Below are positions 41,423 through 49,919 of a stretch of DNA of 64,000 bases, piece by piece. Source of the stretch: Bacillota bacterium (GTDB lineage: Bacteria; Bacillota; Negativicutes; Sporomusales; Sporomusaceae); contig JAEWGR010000004.1 of NCBI GenBank assembly GCA_023388195.1, forward strand, positions 1 to 64,000, written 5' to 3'. The notes beneath the pieces are model-generated. The model ran no database searches and was not told the origin of the DNA. It saw only the letters and a program-made list of their open reading frames with translations. The translations under genes and the position numbers were made by a program. How positions within the stretch are numbered: position 1 is the stretch's first letter; every line of letters starts with the position of its first letter.

Positions 41423-43513
41423 TTACTCAAAATAGGTAGTAATACTTATTCCGGATAGTACTTTGCTGCCGGGCAATGGATCTTGTTTGATCACGGTTCC
41501 GTCAGTTCCCACAGGATTTATCACCAGTCCCAGTTCAGCCAGCATATCTGATGCCTCCCGTGGTGTCCTGCCGGTTAAATCCGGCACCGTTACCTCGCCG
41601 GCCTGATAACGTGGTGTCATCGTATACAGCAATACCCCGCTGCCTGTTGGAATGCGGCTCCCCGGTTTAGGAATCTGATCTGCGATCCGGTCGCCGGACT
41701 CTTCAATACGCGGCTTCAGGCCTGCCTTTTCCAGTTCTTTGATAGCCTCAGGCACACTGAGGTTAATTACACTGGGAATCAGCACATGCGTATCCGGTGC
41801 TGCGGGTTTAGCCAGATTGGCGCTGGGTTGGGGAGTAACTTTGAGATACTGCAGGACATCTTTCATGACAGCCCCGAATACAGGCGCTGCAATCTGCCCG
41901 CCATAATAAAGACCAACCGGCTCATCAATAATAACCAGCATGGCGACCTGGGGATTATCGGCAGGCGCAAAGCCAACAAAAGAGGCGACATATTTATCCG
42001 GCAAATAGCCGCCGGCACCAACCTTCTGCGCAGTACCTGTTTTACCGGCAATCTTAAAGCCTTCAATATATGCATTCCGGCCTGATCCCTGGGTTACGAC
42101 CGATTCCAGGATCTCTTTCACTTGTTTCGTTGTTGTCGGATCAAGTACCTGCCTGATTACATCAGGCTGAAAGCCTCTGACAACTTGCCCGGATTTATCC
42201 TTTACCTCACGGACAATTTGGGGCCGGAGCAGCTGACCGTCGTTGGCCACAGCAGCAGCGGCAGTTACTAATTGCACAGGTGAAACAGCAATACTCTGCC
42301 CGATTGACATTGTGGCAATATTAATCGGCGTTGCTTTAGTCCGGTCAATCATAAGACCCTTTGCTTCACCGGGCAAATCAATATTGGTAACACGGCCGAA
42401 ACCAAATGCGTCAATATACCGGTAAAAGGGATCACGCCCCAGACGCAGGCCGACATTAACAAACCCCACATTGCAGGAGTTCTGGACTACCTCGGCAAAG
42501 GTCTGGCTGCCATGACCGCCATGTTTCCAGCAATGAATATTCCGCCCCTGGACCTCAACCTCCCCAGGGTCATAAAATCTTTCATCAGCTTTTACAATAT
42601 GTTCAGACATGACGGCCGAGGTCGTAATGATTTTAAAAGTTGACCCCGGTTCATAAACATTGGAAACAGCTATATTCCGCCAAAGTTTCGGCGAGACCTC
42701 ACTAAACTTATTAGGATTATAGTCAGGCCTGTTAGCCAGTGCCAGAATACCGCCGTCACGGGGGTCAATAGCGATAATGGTAGCGGCTTTAGCCTGGGTT
42801 TCTTTCATTACCCGGTCCAGTTCGCGTTCAATAATCTGCTGAATAACCAAATCAATGGTAAGGTAGACATTATTTCCTTCCACTGGCGGTACAAACCGGT
42901 GCGAAGCCTGGGGTATTTCCCGTCCTCGGGCGTCGTATTCGATCACAATGCTGCCTGAGCGGCCTTTGAGATAACTGTCAAAGGTCATTTCCACGCCATC
43001 CAGCCCCTGGCTGTCAATCCCGTTAAACCCAAGGACATGTGCCGCCAGGTTATCATGAGGGTAATACCGCTGACTCTCCTGCGTCAGGCCAATACCAGGC
43101 AAATTAAGCATCTGCACCTGCCGGGCCGTTTCCGGGTCAATCTTACGTTTGATCCAGGTAAATGCCTGCCGCTTTTTCAGTTTGTTCCTGAGGCTGTTTT
43201 CATCTAATGCCAAAATAGCAGCCAGTCTGGCTGCTGTTTCTTCGTGATTCCGTATTTCGGCAGGAATAGCGTAAACAGATTCCGTACTGACACTAACCGC
43301 AAGTTCCCGGCCATGTCGGTCAAAAATAATACCACGCTTTGCCTCAACCGGAATCTCGCGGATGCGCTGGTCTACAGCATTCTCCGATAACCAGGCGCTC
43401 TTATAAAACTGGAGATACAGTAAGCGACCAATCAACCCCATCATAATTACCGATATGATCAAGAACAGGCAAGCGACCCTCTTCCTGATGGTAACATGCG
43501 AAACAGATGCCAC
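41423..43513 (-). CDS. ftsI: Class B penicillin-binding protein with two PASTA domains (SpoVD/FtsI)
   Basis: Transpeptidase that cross-links septal or spore-cortex peptidoglycan with the SEDS partner. 696 residues: an N-terminal membrane anchor (about 13-34), a PBP dimerisation domain (RGIIFDRHGRELAVSV), and a transpeptidase domain with STFK (S291, K294), SCN (346-348) and KTG (491-493). Two C-terminal PASTA domains span about 573-630 and 632-696. PASTA-bearing class B PBPs in this position resemble Bacillus SpoVD/PBP2B; only one such gene is in the cluster. It lies between ftsL and murE. Confidence 0.95.
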   Translation of the reverse strand: MASVSHVTIRKRVACLFLIISVIMMGLIGRLLYLQFYKSAWLSENAVDQRIREIPVEAKRGIIFDRHGRELAVSVSTESVYAIPAEIRNHEETAARLAAILALDENSLRNKLKKRQAFTWIKRKIDPETARQVQMLNLPGIGLTQESQRYYPHDNLAAHVLGFNGIDSQGLDGVEMTFDSYLKGRSGSIVIEYDARGREIPQASHRFVPPVEGNNVYLTIDLVIQQIIERELDRVMKETQAKAATIIAIDPRDGGILALANRPDYNPNKFSEVSPKLWRNIAVSNVYEPGSTFKIITTSAVMSEHIVKADERFYDPGEVEVQGRNIHCWKHGGHGSQTFAEVVQNSCNVGFVNVGLRLGRDPFYRYIDAFGFGRVTNIDLPGEAKGLMIDRTKATPINIATMSIGQSIAVSPVQLVTAAAAVANDGQLLRPQIVREVKDKSGQVVRGFQPDVIRQVLDPTTTKQVKEILESVVTQGSGRNAYIEGFKIAGKTGTAQKVGAGGYLPDKYVASFVGFAPADNPQVAMLVIIDEPVGLYYGGQIAAPVFGAVMKDVLQYLKVTPQPSANLAKPAAPDTHVLIPSVINLSVPEAIKELEKAGLKPRIEESGDRIADQIPKPGSRIPTGSGVLLYTMTPRYQAGEVTVPDLTGRTPREASDMLAELGLVINPVGTDGTVIKQDPLPGSKVLSGISITTYFE

Positions 43514-43539
43514 TTATTTATCTCCCCCATCGTTTAAAA

Positions 43540-43989
43540 TTACCGCCCTTTGCTCGCCTCCGCTTTGTTAAGTTTAATAGCACCCAGCAGCTGCTCAGCA
43601 ATACCGGTATCTTTTGCCGGTACGGCCGGGGCCGGGCTGTTTGCAGCTACGGAAGCATAATAAGCATTTTGGGGCACAATCATCCCTAACTCTTTTACGG
43701 CAATGTCTTCAATCCGCTGCGGTGATGTAAGTCTGGCAATGTCAAGGCGCAGAAGCTCATTTTGCTTCTCCAGCTTTGCTACCTGACCTTTAACTTTCAC
43801 CAAATCATAGCCAGACTGCACAATGGCAGCACTCTGCATAGTTGTGACAGCAGCCATTATAATAGCAATAAGAACCAGAGTCAGGCATTTAATGCGCAGT
43901 TGCTTATCAGCTTTTCGTATTATTTTAGGCGCAGGCGAAGCGGCTTCCTGTTCATACACATGTACTTCTTGTTTTTTATGTACTAACAT
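43540..43989 (-). CDS. ftsL: Cell division protein FtsL
   Basis: Small bitopic divisome protein. From ATG 43989 (GGGGGAGG upstream) it has 149 residues: a charged cytoplasmic tail, one transmembrane helix (about 36-56, CLTLVLIAIIMAAVTTMQSA), then a leucine-zipper-like coiled coil (VKVKGQVAKLEKQNELLRLDIARL) and a low-complexity Ala/Pro tail. The frame continuing to 44088 is within rsmH and not used. Assigned by architecture and by its place between rsmH and ftsI. Confidence 0.85.
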   Translation of the reverse strand: MLVHKKQEVHVYEQEAASPAPKIIRKADKQLRIKCLTLVLIAIIMAAVTTMQSAAIVQSGYDLVKVKGQVAKLEKQNELLRLDIARLTSPQRIEDIAVKELGMIVPQNAYYASVAANSPAPAVPAKDTGIAEQLLGAIKLNKAEASKGR

Positions 43990-44026
43990 TTCTATTGTTC
44001 CTCCCCCTAATTTAGAACAATTGTCG

Positions 44027-44977
44027 CTATAACTTAACAGCGATACGAAGCTTAGCACTACGAGCGCGAGGATTTTTCTCAAGCTCATCAGGCGATGGTA
44101 CTACCGGTTTTCCCAGAACTTTGACCTGAGGTTTATGCTGGCACACACAGATTGGCAGCTGCGGCGGACAGATGCAGCTTTTGGCCAGCTGCTGCAATGT
44201 TTGTTTTGCTATCCGGTCCTCCAGCGAATGAAAGGTGATAATGCCAATCCGGCCGCCCGGTTTTAGACATTCAACCGCCGCGATAAAAGTATCCCGCAAA
44301 ATCCCCAGCTCATTATTGACTTCAATCCTAATCGCCTGAAAGGTTCTTTTCGCTGGATGCGGTCCCTCCCGGCGGGCGGCGGCAGGGATGGCTTTCTTAA
44401 TAATATCGACCAGCTGGCCTGTCGTTTTGATAGCGGACACAGCCCTATGCTCCACAATAAAGCTGGCAATCCGCTTGGCCCAGCGTTCTTCACCATAATC
44501 AGTAATTATCGCTGATAATTGCTGCTCACTATAGGTATTCACAACATCATATGCAAAAAAACCGGCATTGGTATTCATACGCATATCAAGCGGTGCATCC
44601 TGCATATAAGAAAATCCCCGGTCAGCAACATCCAGCTGATGTGATGATACGCCCAGGTCAAACAACACACCGTCAACCAAGCCTGTATTCAGATCAGCAA
44701 GTACGGAAGCCAGACACTCAAAATTACTTTGCACAATGTTAACCCGGCAAGCGGCCGCTGATAAACGCTGTTTACCGGCCTGTATCGCAGCCTGATCCTG
44801 ATCAATGCCAATCAGCCAGCCCGCAGGCGCCAGCCGTGCGGCCAAGGCAGCAGAGTGGCCACCGCCGCCTAATGTGCAATCCACATAGATCCCTTCCGGA
44901 TCGGAAAAAATGCCTGCGATACTCTCTGCCAGCAGTACACTCGTATGTTCAAATCCATGTTCCTGCACTTTTATCAC
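44027..44977 (-). CDS. rsmH: 16S rRNA (cytosine1402-N4)-methyltransferase
   Basis: SAM-dependent methyltransferase (MraW). 316 residues with HTSVLLAESI at the N-terminus, the SAM motif VDCTLGGGGHSAAL (about 33-46), DGVLFDLGVSSHQLD, RIASFIVEHR and FHSLEDRIAKQ. GTG start at 44977 has only a weak ribosome site, so the exact start is uncertain by a few codons. It follows mraZ by 15 bp. Confidence 0.95.
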   Translation of the reverse strand: MIKVQEHGFEHTSVLLAESIAGIFSDPEGIYVDCTLGGGGHSAALAARLAPAGWLIGIDQDQAAIQAGKQRLSAAACRVNIVQSNFECLASVLADLNTGLVDGVLFDLGVSSHQLDVADRGFSYMQDAPLDMRMNTNAGFFAYDVVNTYSEQQLSAIITDYGEERWAKRIASFIVEHRAVSAIKTTGQLVDIIKKAIPAAARREGPHPAKRTFQAIRIEVNNELGILRDTFIAAVECLKPGGRIGIITFHSLEDRIAKQTLQQLAKSCICPPQLPICVCQHKPQVKVLGKPVVPSPDELEKNPRARSAKLRIAVKL

Positions 44978-44992
44978 TCGTTTCAGCTATAA

Positions 44993-45424
44993 TTATATTC
45001 CTAAATCAGCCATGGTTTCGGCAATCTCCGCAACCGTAGGGCTTATTTGCCGGTTATATTCATCCCAGGCCGCTTTATCCCAAATTTCAATCCGCGTTGA
45101 TACGCCAATAACGACCACATCTTTATCTAACTTGGCATGATCCCGTAAGTTAGGCGGCACAAGCACCCGCCCCTGTTTATCACACTCCAGCTCGGCTGCT
45201 CCGGAAAAGAAGAAACGCACAAAGGCCCGAGCTTCCGGTTTAGCCAGTGGCAGTTTCTTTAATTTTTCTTCTAGGATAGCCCACTCACTGCGGGTATATA
45301 CAAACAAACAATTATCAAGACCTTTGGTGGCAATAAATGTGTCTCCTAATTCGTCACGGAATTTGGCAGGAAGAATCAGCCGCCCTTTATTGTCGATGGC
45401 ATGTATATATTCACCCATGAACAC
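44993..45424 (-). CDS. mraZ: Transcriptional regulator MraZ
   Basis: Double AbrB-like DNA-binding protein that represses the dcw operon. From GTG 45424 it has 143 residues starting MFMGEYIHAIDNKGRL, the normal N-terminus. The two SpoVT/AbrB repeats carry DNKGRLILPAKFR and DKQGRVLVPPNLR. The longer frame to 45457 reads through the operator and is rejected. It heads the cluster, and three AAAGTGG repeats precede it, so autoregulation is expected. Confidence 0.95.
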   Translation of the reverse strand: MFMGEYIHAIDNKGRLILPAKFRDELGDTFIATKGLDNCLFVYTRSEWAILEEKLKKLPLAKPEARAFVRFFFSGAAELECDKQGRVLVPPNLRDHAKLDKDVVVIGVSTRIEIWDKAAWDEYNRQISPTVAEIAETMADLGI

Positions 45425-45453
45425 GGCTGTCACCACCATTTCAAAATAATCAA

Positions 45454-45480
45454 CCACTTTACTCCACTTTTCACCACTTT
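45454..45480 (-). promoter_or_regulatory. MraZ operator: three AAAGTGG repeats at 10-bp spacing
   Basis: On the minus strand AAAGTGG occurs at 45474-45480, 45464-45470 and 45454-45460, exactly 10 bp apart, ending 30 bp before the mraZ start. Direct repeats of this sequence with one-turn spacing are the known style of MraZ box in Firmicutes-Tenericutes. Confidence 0.8.
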
Positions 45481-45500
45481 TTAGTCTATTCTGGGCAAAT

Positions 45501-45533
45501 AAAAAAAATCCTGCCTGAAATCTGCAGGATTTT
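45501..45533 (-). terminator. Terminator of the polysaccharide deacetylase unit
   Basis: Stem AAAATCCTGC / GCAGGATTTT with a 9-nt loop. On the minus strand it is followed by eight T (A-run at 45501-45508). It isolates the dcw cluster from the genes upstream. Confidence 0.88.
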
Positions 45534-45569
45534 AAAAAAACCCAGAATTTGGAGACTAAAGTCCTATAT

Positions 45570-46403
45570 TTAATTTCTGACTACCCCCAGCCGTTCTAAC
45601 AAGGGGGCGCCATGAAGCCTGACAAAGAAGCTGCGGAAGGTCTGGGGCCCCCTGAATATCGGTATCCTCTCCAGTGCATACGGGTTACTCTGGGCGCCGG
45701 CCTCACCATAGCGGATGGTAAAAGCCGCTTTATAACCGGCTTGTTTAACCAGTTCCTCAATTTGCAGGTTGTAGGCTCCGGTAGGATAGGCAAAATAACG
45801 TATCTTGCCGCCTAACTGCTCTTCCAGCACTTTCCGGGAGCCAGTCAGTTCCTCCACAGCCTGCTCACGCGAAAGCTTGGTCAGAACCGCGTGCGACACC
45901 GTGTGAGAGCCAAAAACAAAGCCGTCCTGCTGCATTTCCCGTACCTGATTCCAGCTCATAAACCGCTCATCATGTCCAATTAAATCAGTCACTACAAATA
46001 TAGCAGCGGTAAAACCATACTTTTTCATTATTGGATAGGCGTTAGTATAATTATCAAGGTAACCGTCATCAAACGTAATCAAAATTGGTTTTGCCGGCAG
46101 CGCCTTTTCATGATTGAAATAGGCCATAAGCTGCTCCGGCGTAATGGTAGTAAAGCCGTTTTGGGACAGATAGGCCATTTGCTCTTCAAATTCCGCCGGC
46201 GGAATTGATAGTGCATGTTGGAATACATCAATTTTATGGTAATTCAAAACAGGAACATCAGCCAGCGAGGTATTGGCCGCCGTCCGGTTACCGGTACGCC
46301 CGGCCACCACAGCCGTGGTACTCACTACAGAAGAGGCTACGATAAGTAGAAAAATAAGGCCAAGAATAATTAGACATCCCTGTCGCCGGTTAATACAGGC
46401 CAC
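45570..46403 (-). CDS. Membrane-anchored polysaccharide deacetylase
   Basis: Carbohydrate esterase family 4 (NodB) enzyme, probably acting outside the membrane on peptidoglycan or another N-acetylated glycan. 277 residues: an N-terminal hydrophobic signal/anchor (about 9-33), then PVLNYHKI and the NodB motifs TFDDGYLDN (catalytic Asp pair), SHTVSH (metal histidines) and FAYPTGAYN. GTG start behind AAAGGAAAGG. It is 27 bp downstream of lgt on the same strand and ends at a terminator before mraZ. Confidence 0.9.
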   Translation of the reverse strand: MACINRRQGCLIILGLIFLLIVASSVVSTTAVVAGRTGNRTAANTSLADVPVLNYHKIDVFQHALSIPPAEFEEQMAYLSQNGFTTITPEQLMAYFNHEKALPAKPILITFDDGYLDNYTNAYPIMKKYGFTAAIFVVTDLIGHDERFMSWNQVREMQQDGFVFGSHTVSHAVLTKLSREQAVEELTGSRKVLEEQLGGKIRYFAYPTGAYNLQIEELVKQAGYKAAFTIRYGEAGAQSNPYALERIPIFRGPQTFRSFFVRLHGAPLLERLGVVRN

Positions 46404-46430
46404 CGCCTTTCCTTTATCCGCTACCGGACA

Positions 46431-47216
46431 TTAATCCGGTTTTGAAAATTTACATTTGCGCCAGCACAACAGCGCTCCGGCCCCCAAAATGGCTATTGCA
46501 CTGACCACTTGCGCCAATCGCCACTCACCGATCATTTCACTGTCCAGCCGCAGCCCTTCAATCACCAACCGTCCGGCCGAATACAGCACAATATAGAGTA
46601 AAAACAAACTGCCCGGCACTGCTTGCGCAGGCTTTTTAAGCATAATCCGGCTCACCGGCAAAAGAACGATAAACACGGCTATATCCCAGACAAATTCATA
46701 TAAAAAAGTGGGATGAAAGAAATCAAACTGCTCATAACCAGACGGGCGGAAAGCATAATCAATGTAGATGGCCCAGGGAACATCAGTAGGGTAACCGAAA
46801 GCGTCCTGATTAACAAAGTTGCCCCATTGCCCGATAGCCTGACCCAAAATAAGACCTGGCGCAACAATATCGGCCCAGCGCCAGAAAGAAAGCTTATTGA
46901 CCCGGGAGTAAATCGCAATAGTTAAAATAACCCCGATGAGGGCGCCATGAATTGCCAGGCCACCATGCCAAATCATTAAAATTTCACCGGGATTATCAGC
47001 ATATAGCTGCCAATTCACAATCACGTAATACAGTCGGGCGGCAATAATGCCGGCCGGTATACTATAAAGCGTCAAAACCAGCAGCCTGTCTGGCGGTTCT
47101 TGACGCAGCCGGCTATAGCACCAGCTAATCATGCAGCCGGCTAAAATAGCAACAGCTAAAATAAGTCCAAACCAGCTAAAACTGATAGTTTCAATAAAAA
47201 ATGCAGTTTTTCCCAT
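46431..47216 (-). CDS. lgt: Prolipoprotein diacylglyceryl transferase
   Basis: Membrane enzyme that attaches diacylglycerol to the lipobox cysteine of prelipoproteins. From ATG 47216 it has 261 residues and about seven membrane segments. The conserved HGGLAIHG (H84, H90) is present. The family signature normally reads GRxGNFxNxE, but here it is GQWGNFVNQD (129-138), so Arg is Gln and Glu is Asp. SAGRLVIEGLRLDS near the C-terminus keeps the second Arg. The longer frame to 47285 adds an unsupported N-terminal stretch. It is followed by the deacetylase gene. Confidence 0.9.
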   Translation of the reverse strand: MGKTAFFIETISFSWFGLILAVAILAGCMISWCYSRLRQEPPDRLLVLTLYSIPAGIIAARLYYVIVNWQLYADNPGEILMIWHGGLAIHGALIGVILTIAIYSRVNKLSFWRWADIVAPGLILGQAIGQWGNFVNQDAFGYPTDVPWAIYIDYAFRPSGYEQFDFFHPTFLYEFVWDIAVFIVLLPVSRIMLKKPAQAVPGSLFLLYIVLYSAGRLVIEGLRLDSEMIGEWRLAQVVSAIAILGAGALLCWRKCKFSKPD

Positions 47217-47307
47217 GTAAACTCCAATGACGGTCAGATTTCGTATAAAAAGCAGAAAGCAGGCGATAATAGTAGCAGACGTCATTCTCTAAAATTATAA
47301 TAAAGTC

Positions 47308-47337
47308 ATGACAAGCATTAGTCAAGTATGATATAAT
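47308..47337 (+). promoter_or_regulatory. Sigma-A-type promoter for the DUF1858 gene
   Basis: ATGACA (47308-47313), an 18-bp spacer and a perfect TATAAT (47332-47337), 48 bp upstream of the GTG start. It lies in the divergent region between lgt and this gene. Confidence 0.6.
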
Positions 47338-47385
47338 AAGTTATCTTGTCAACATATTCCATTTTAACGTAAGGAGGCTGCTACA

Positions 47386-47583
47386 GTGAGTATCACTAAA
47401 GAAATGAGCATCGTTGATGTTGTCCAAAAATATCCGCAGACTGTGCAAGTATTCCGCAACTACGGCATGGGCTGTCTTGGTTGTGCTGCCGCCCGCTTTG
47501 AAAATATTGAGCAAGGCGCTGCCGCCCACGGCATAGATGCAAACGCCCTGGTTGCCGATCTAAACAAAGCCGTAAGTGAATAG
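47386..47583 (+). CDS. DUF1858 domain protein
   Basis: A 65-residue protein with the DUF1858 pattern: MSIVDVVQKYPQTVQVFRNYGMGCLGC, then a helical tail. The CLGC pair may bind a metal or redox partner. Such proteins are small add-ons to Fe-S or ScdA-type (iron-cluster repair/nitric oxide) proteins; no precise role is known. GTG start behind AAGGAGG with a good promoter upstream. Its terminator is shared, in the opposite direction, with feoA. Confidence 0.85.
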   Translation: MSITKEMSIVDVVQKYPQTVQVFRNYGMGCLGCAAARFENIEQGAAAHGIDANALVADLNKAVSE

Positions 47584-47589
47584 TCCTTA

Positions 47590-47618
47590 AAAAGCAGGGC
47601 CGGCGGCCCTGCTTTTTT
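47590..47618. terminator. Bidirectional terminator between the DUF1858 gene and feoA
   Basis: Stem AAAAGCAGGGCC / GGCCCTGCTTTT with a GGC loop. A T-run follows on the plus strand and an A-run precedes it for the minus strand. It touches the feoA stop codon. Confidence 0.88.
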
Positions 47619-47844
47619 ACATAGAAACAAGAATCCCCACGGCGGTCTCATAGTCAAGGGCCAGTTCAGTATTATCAATCCGCAGGACATAGACCGGAGT
47701 GGTCTGCAGCACTTCGATCTCCGCCCCTGGCAGTAAGCCAAACACAGTCAGCTTCCGCAGCTGCTGGTCATCGGGAGTGTATACAGCGATAATTTTTGCC
47801 CTTTCTCCAGGCCTGAGCATAATAACCGGTTGTTGTTCAATCAC
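47617..47844 (-). CDS. feoA: Ferrous iron transport protein A
   Basis: A 75-residue SH3-like FeoA domain protein, cytoplasmic accessory to the FeoB ferrous-iron transporter. The run LRKLTVFGLLPGAEIEVLQTTP followed by a hydrophobic strand (VYVLRIDNTELAL) matches the family. GTG start with AGGAGGG. It comes after feoB on the transcript, the reverse of the usual feoA-feoB order. Confidence 0.88.
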   Translation of the reverse strand: MIEQQPVIMLRPGERAKIIAVYTPDDQQLRKLTVFGLLPGAEIEVLQTTPVYVLRIDNTELALDYETAVGILVSM

Positions 47845-47863
47845 CTCATCCCTCCTGCCTGAA

Positions 47864-49807
47864 CTAAAAATAGGCCCAGTTCAGCAACTGGTACATGAAA
47901 GCTGCCGCAACAAAGGTAATTACGATAATCACAGCTACCATAATACAGGTGGTTATCAACCCCCGTTCTTTGACCATCACGGCAAACTGGGCAATACAGG
48001 GAACAAACAGGGTCAGGGCTACGGCGGCAACCACTAACTGCATATCTGTCAGCAGGCCGGCAGCCGCCAGGTCATACAGCCCGGCAGCACCATAATCGCG
48101 GCGGAAAAAACCGAGCAAAAAGGCTTGCGCTGCTGCCGGCGGCAATCCAACCATTCCCATCACCGGTTCCAGAAACTGGATCAGGTCAGCTAAAATGCCA
48201 CTGCGGTCACCGGCCCATAAGATCGCACTGGCAGCAATAAACACCGGTAATATTTCCCTAAAATACCAGGCCATCCGCATGGCCGCTTTTTTTATAACAT
48301 TGCGGACAAGCGGCAGTCTTAACGGCGGCAGTTCCATATAAAAAGCGCTCCGGCGCCCGGGCACAAGCTTAGTGCTTAACCTGCCGGCAACGGCAAAAAT
48401 AAAGAGTAAGTATCCACCCCAGATACCAACTGCGACCGGATTATGTGAAAGCAGTGCCAGCACAACCCCAAGCTGGGCCGAACATGGGATAGTCAAAGCT
48501 AAGAGAAAGGTGGCCAGCAACCGTTCCCGTTTGGTTTCCAAGGTGCGGGCAACCATAACCGCCATGGTGCCGCAGCCCAACCCCAATGTCAGGGGAATAA
48601 CAGCCCGGCCATTCAGCCCGAAATACCGGAATACCGAATCAGCCAGCATAGCCAGCCGTGGCAGATAGCCGGTATCCTCCAGTACGGCAAAAGCTAAGAA
48701 AAAAGTCCCGACAATCGGCAGAATAATTGCGGCCGCATACCGGAAGCCCATCGTGAACACACCATAATCCCCCACCACCAGTGAACGCAGCCATTCCCAG
48801 GGAATCCAGGCATTGGCCGCGCTTTTAGCTGCCGGGATAAGGATGGGCACAAACATGCAGTTATTAATATAATCAACAAGATAACCTGCCCCAAACTTGC
48901 CCACAAACTGGTATAAGCCACAATACAGAACAAGGCATAAAATAGGAATGCCTGTTAAGGGTTCTCTGGTTATTTTCCCCAGCCACAGGGCCAGCGCTTG
49001 CCGCTGGCGGCCCCCCGGCCGCGAGTAAAGCACCGTTTGGGCAAGAATTTTATCAATAATATCCTGCCGCGCCGCTGCAACTAAAGTACCAGGGTTATAA
49101 CCCGCCCGGGACGGCAGCTGCTTAAGGGCAGCCGCTATATGCGGCCAGGCTGCTTCTGTTTGAGCCAGAGCCAGCGAGCTGGCATCCCCTTGCAGCAGTA
49201 ACAGGGAGGCACTCCGCTTGCCGAGGCCGTAGTTCTTGGTTAGCAGCGGACTTATGCCAGCCACCGCCTGCTCAACCGCTTCATTCAATGGTAAAAAAAC
49301 CGGTTTGACTACCTGATATCGACTAATCGCCTTTTTTAAAGCCCCCATCCCGGTACCGTTAACAGCAGCAGTAGCAACAACCGGAATTCCCAGTAATTGT
49401 TCGAGCCGCGCAATGTCAATCCGCATACCCAGCTGTTGTGCTTCATCCATAATATTCAGGTTAAGAATGACAGGTATTCCCGTATCCAGCAGCTGCATAG
49501 TCATATTCAGCATCCGCTTTAGGTTTTTGGCATCAGCTACGTGGACAATAACATCAGGCTTTCGCTTGGTCAGCAGCAATCTGGTAACCTGCTCTTCCTC
49601 GGTCAGGGGAATCAGCGAATACAGGCCTGGCGTATCGATAACCTCGAACCGTTGACTGTTAAGGCTGAGCCGGCCTGTTGAAATATCAACACTAGTGCCA
49701 GGATAATTCGATACTGCTGCATAACTGCCTGTTAAATAATTAAATATGGCACTTTTACCGACATTAGGTGAGCCTACAAGCACTACTCTCATCACTGGAT
49801 CCCGCAC
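47864..49807 (-). CDS. feoB: Ferrous iron transport protein B
   Basis: GTP-dependent ferrous iron transporter in the cytoplasmic membrane. 647 residues. The N-terminal G domain has G1 GSPNVGKS (12-19), G3 DTPGLYSL and G4 NIMD. A GDI-like helical region follows, then the membrane part with GLGCGTMAV and two Gate motifs. GTG start at 49807 with GGAGGG upstream. A perfect palindrome GAAATAC-TATG-GTATTTC lies 23-40 bp upstream and may be an iron-responsive operator. Confidence 0.95.
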   Translation of the reverse strand: MRDPVMRVVLVGSPNVGKSAIFNYLTGSYAAVSNYPGTSVDISTGRLSLNSQRFEVIDTPGLYSLIPLTEEEQVTRLLLTKRKPDVIVHVADAKNLKRMLNMTMQLLDTGIPVILNLNIMDEAQQLGMRIDIARLEQLLGIPVVATAAVNGTGMGALKKAISRYQVVKPVFLPLNEAVEQAVAGISPLLTKNYGLGKRSASLLLLQGDASSLALAQTEAAWPHIAAALKQLPSRAGYNPGTLVAAARQDIIDKILAQTVLYSRPGGRQRQALALWLGKITREPLTGIPILCLVLYCGLYQFVGKFGAGYLVDYINNCMFVPILIPAAKSAANAWIPWEWLRSLVVGDYGVFTMGFRYAAAIILPIVGTFFLAFAVLEDTGYLPRLAMLADSVFRYFGLNGRAVIPLTLGLGCGTMAVMVARTLETKRERLLATFLLALTIPCSAQLGVVLALLSHNPVAVGIWGGYLLFIFAVAGRLSTKLVPGRRSAFYMELPPLRLPLVRNVIKKAAMRMAWYFREILPVFIAASAILWAGDRSGILADLIQFLEPVMGMVGLPPAAAQAFLLGFFRRDYGAAGLYDLAAAGLLTDMQLVVAAVALTLFVPCIAQFAVMVKERGLITTCIMVAVIIVITFVAAAFMYQLLNWAYF

Positions 49808-49829
49808 CAGAGTGCCCTCCGTTAGTTTC

Positions 49830-49847
49830 GAAATACTATGGTATTTC
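49830..49847. promoter_or_regulatory. Perfect 7-4-7 palindrome upstream of feoB, candidate operator
   Basis: GAAATAC, TATG, GTATTTC. It is positioned like a repressor site for the feoBA unit. It does not match the classical Fur 19-mer, and the regulator is unknown. Confidence 0.4.
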
Positions 49848-49873
49848 CTATGCGCAAAGGTACGGGGTTATGC

Positions 49874-49909
49874 GTCAAAAAAATCCCGGCCGCAAGAGGC
49901 CGGGATTTT
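49874..49909 (-). terminator. Terminator of trxA
   Basis: Perfect 12-bp stem AAAATCCCGGCC / GGCCGGGATTTT with a 6-nt loop. On the minus strand seven T follow. Confidence 0.9.
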
Positions 49910-49919
49910 AACGTTTAAC

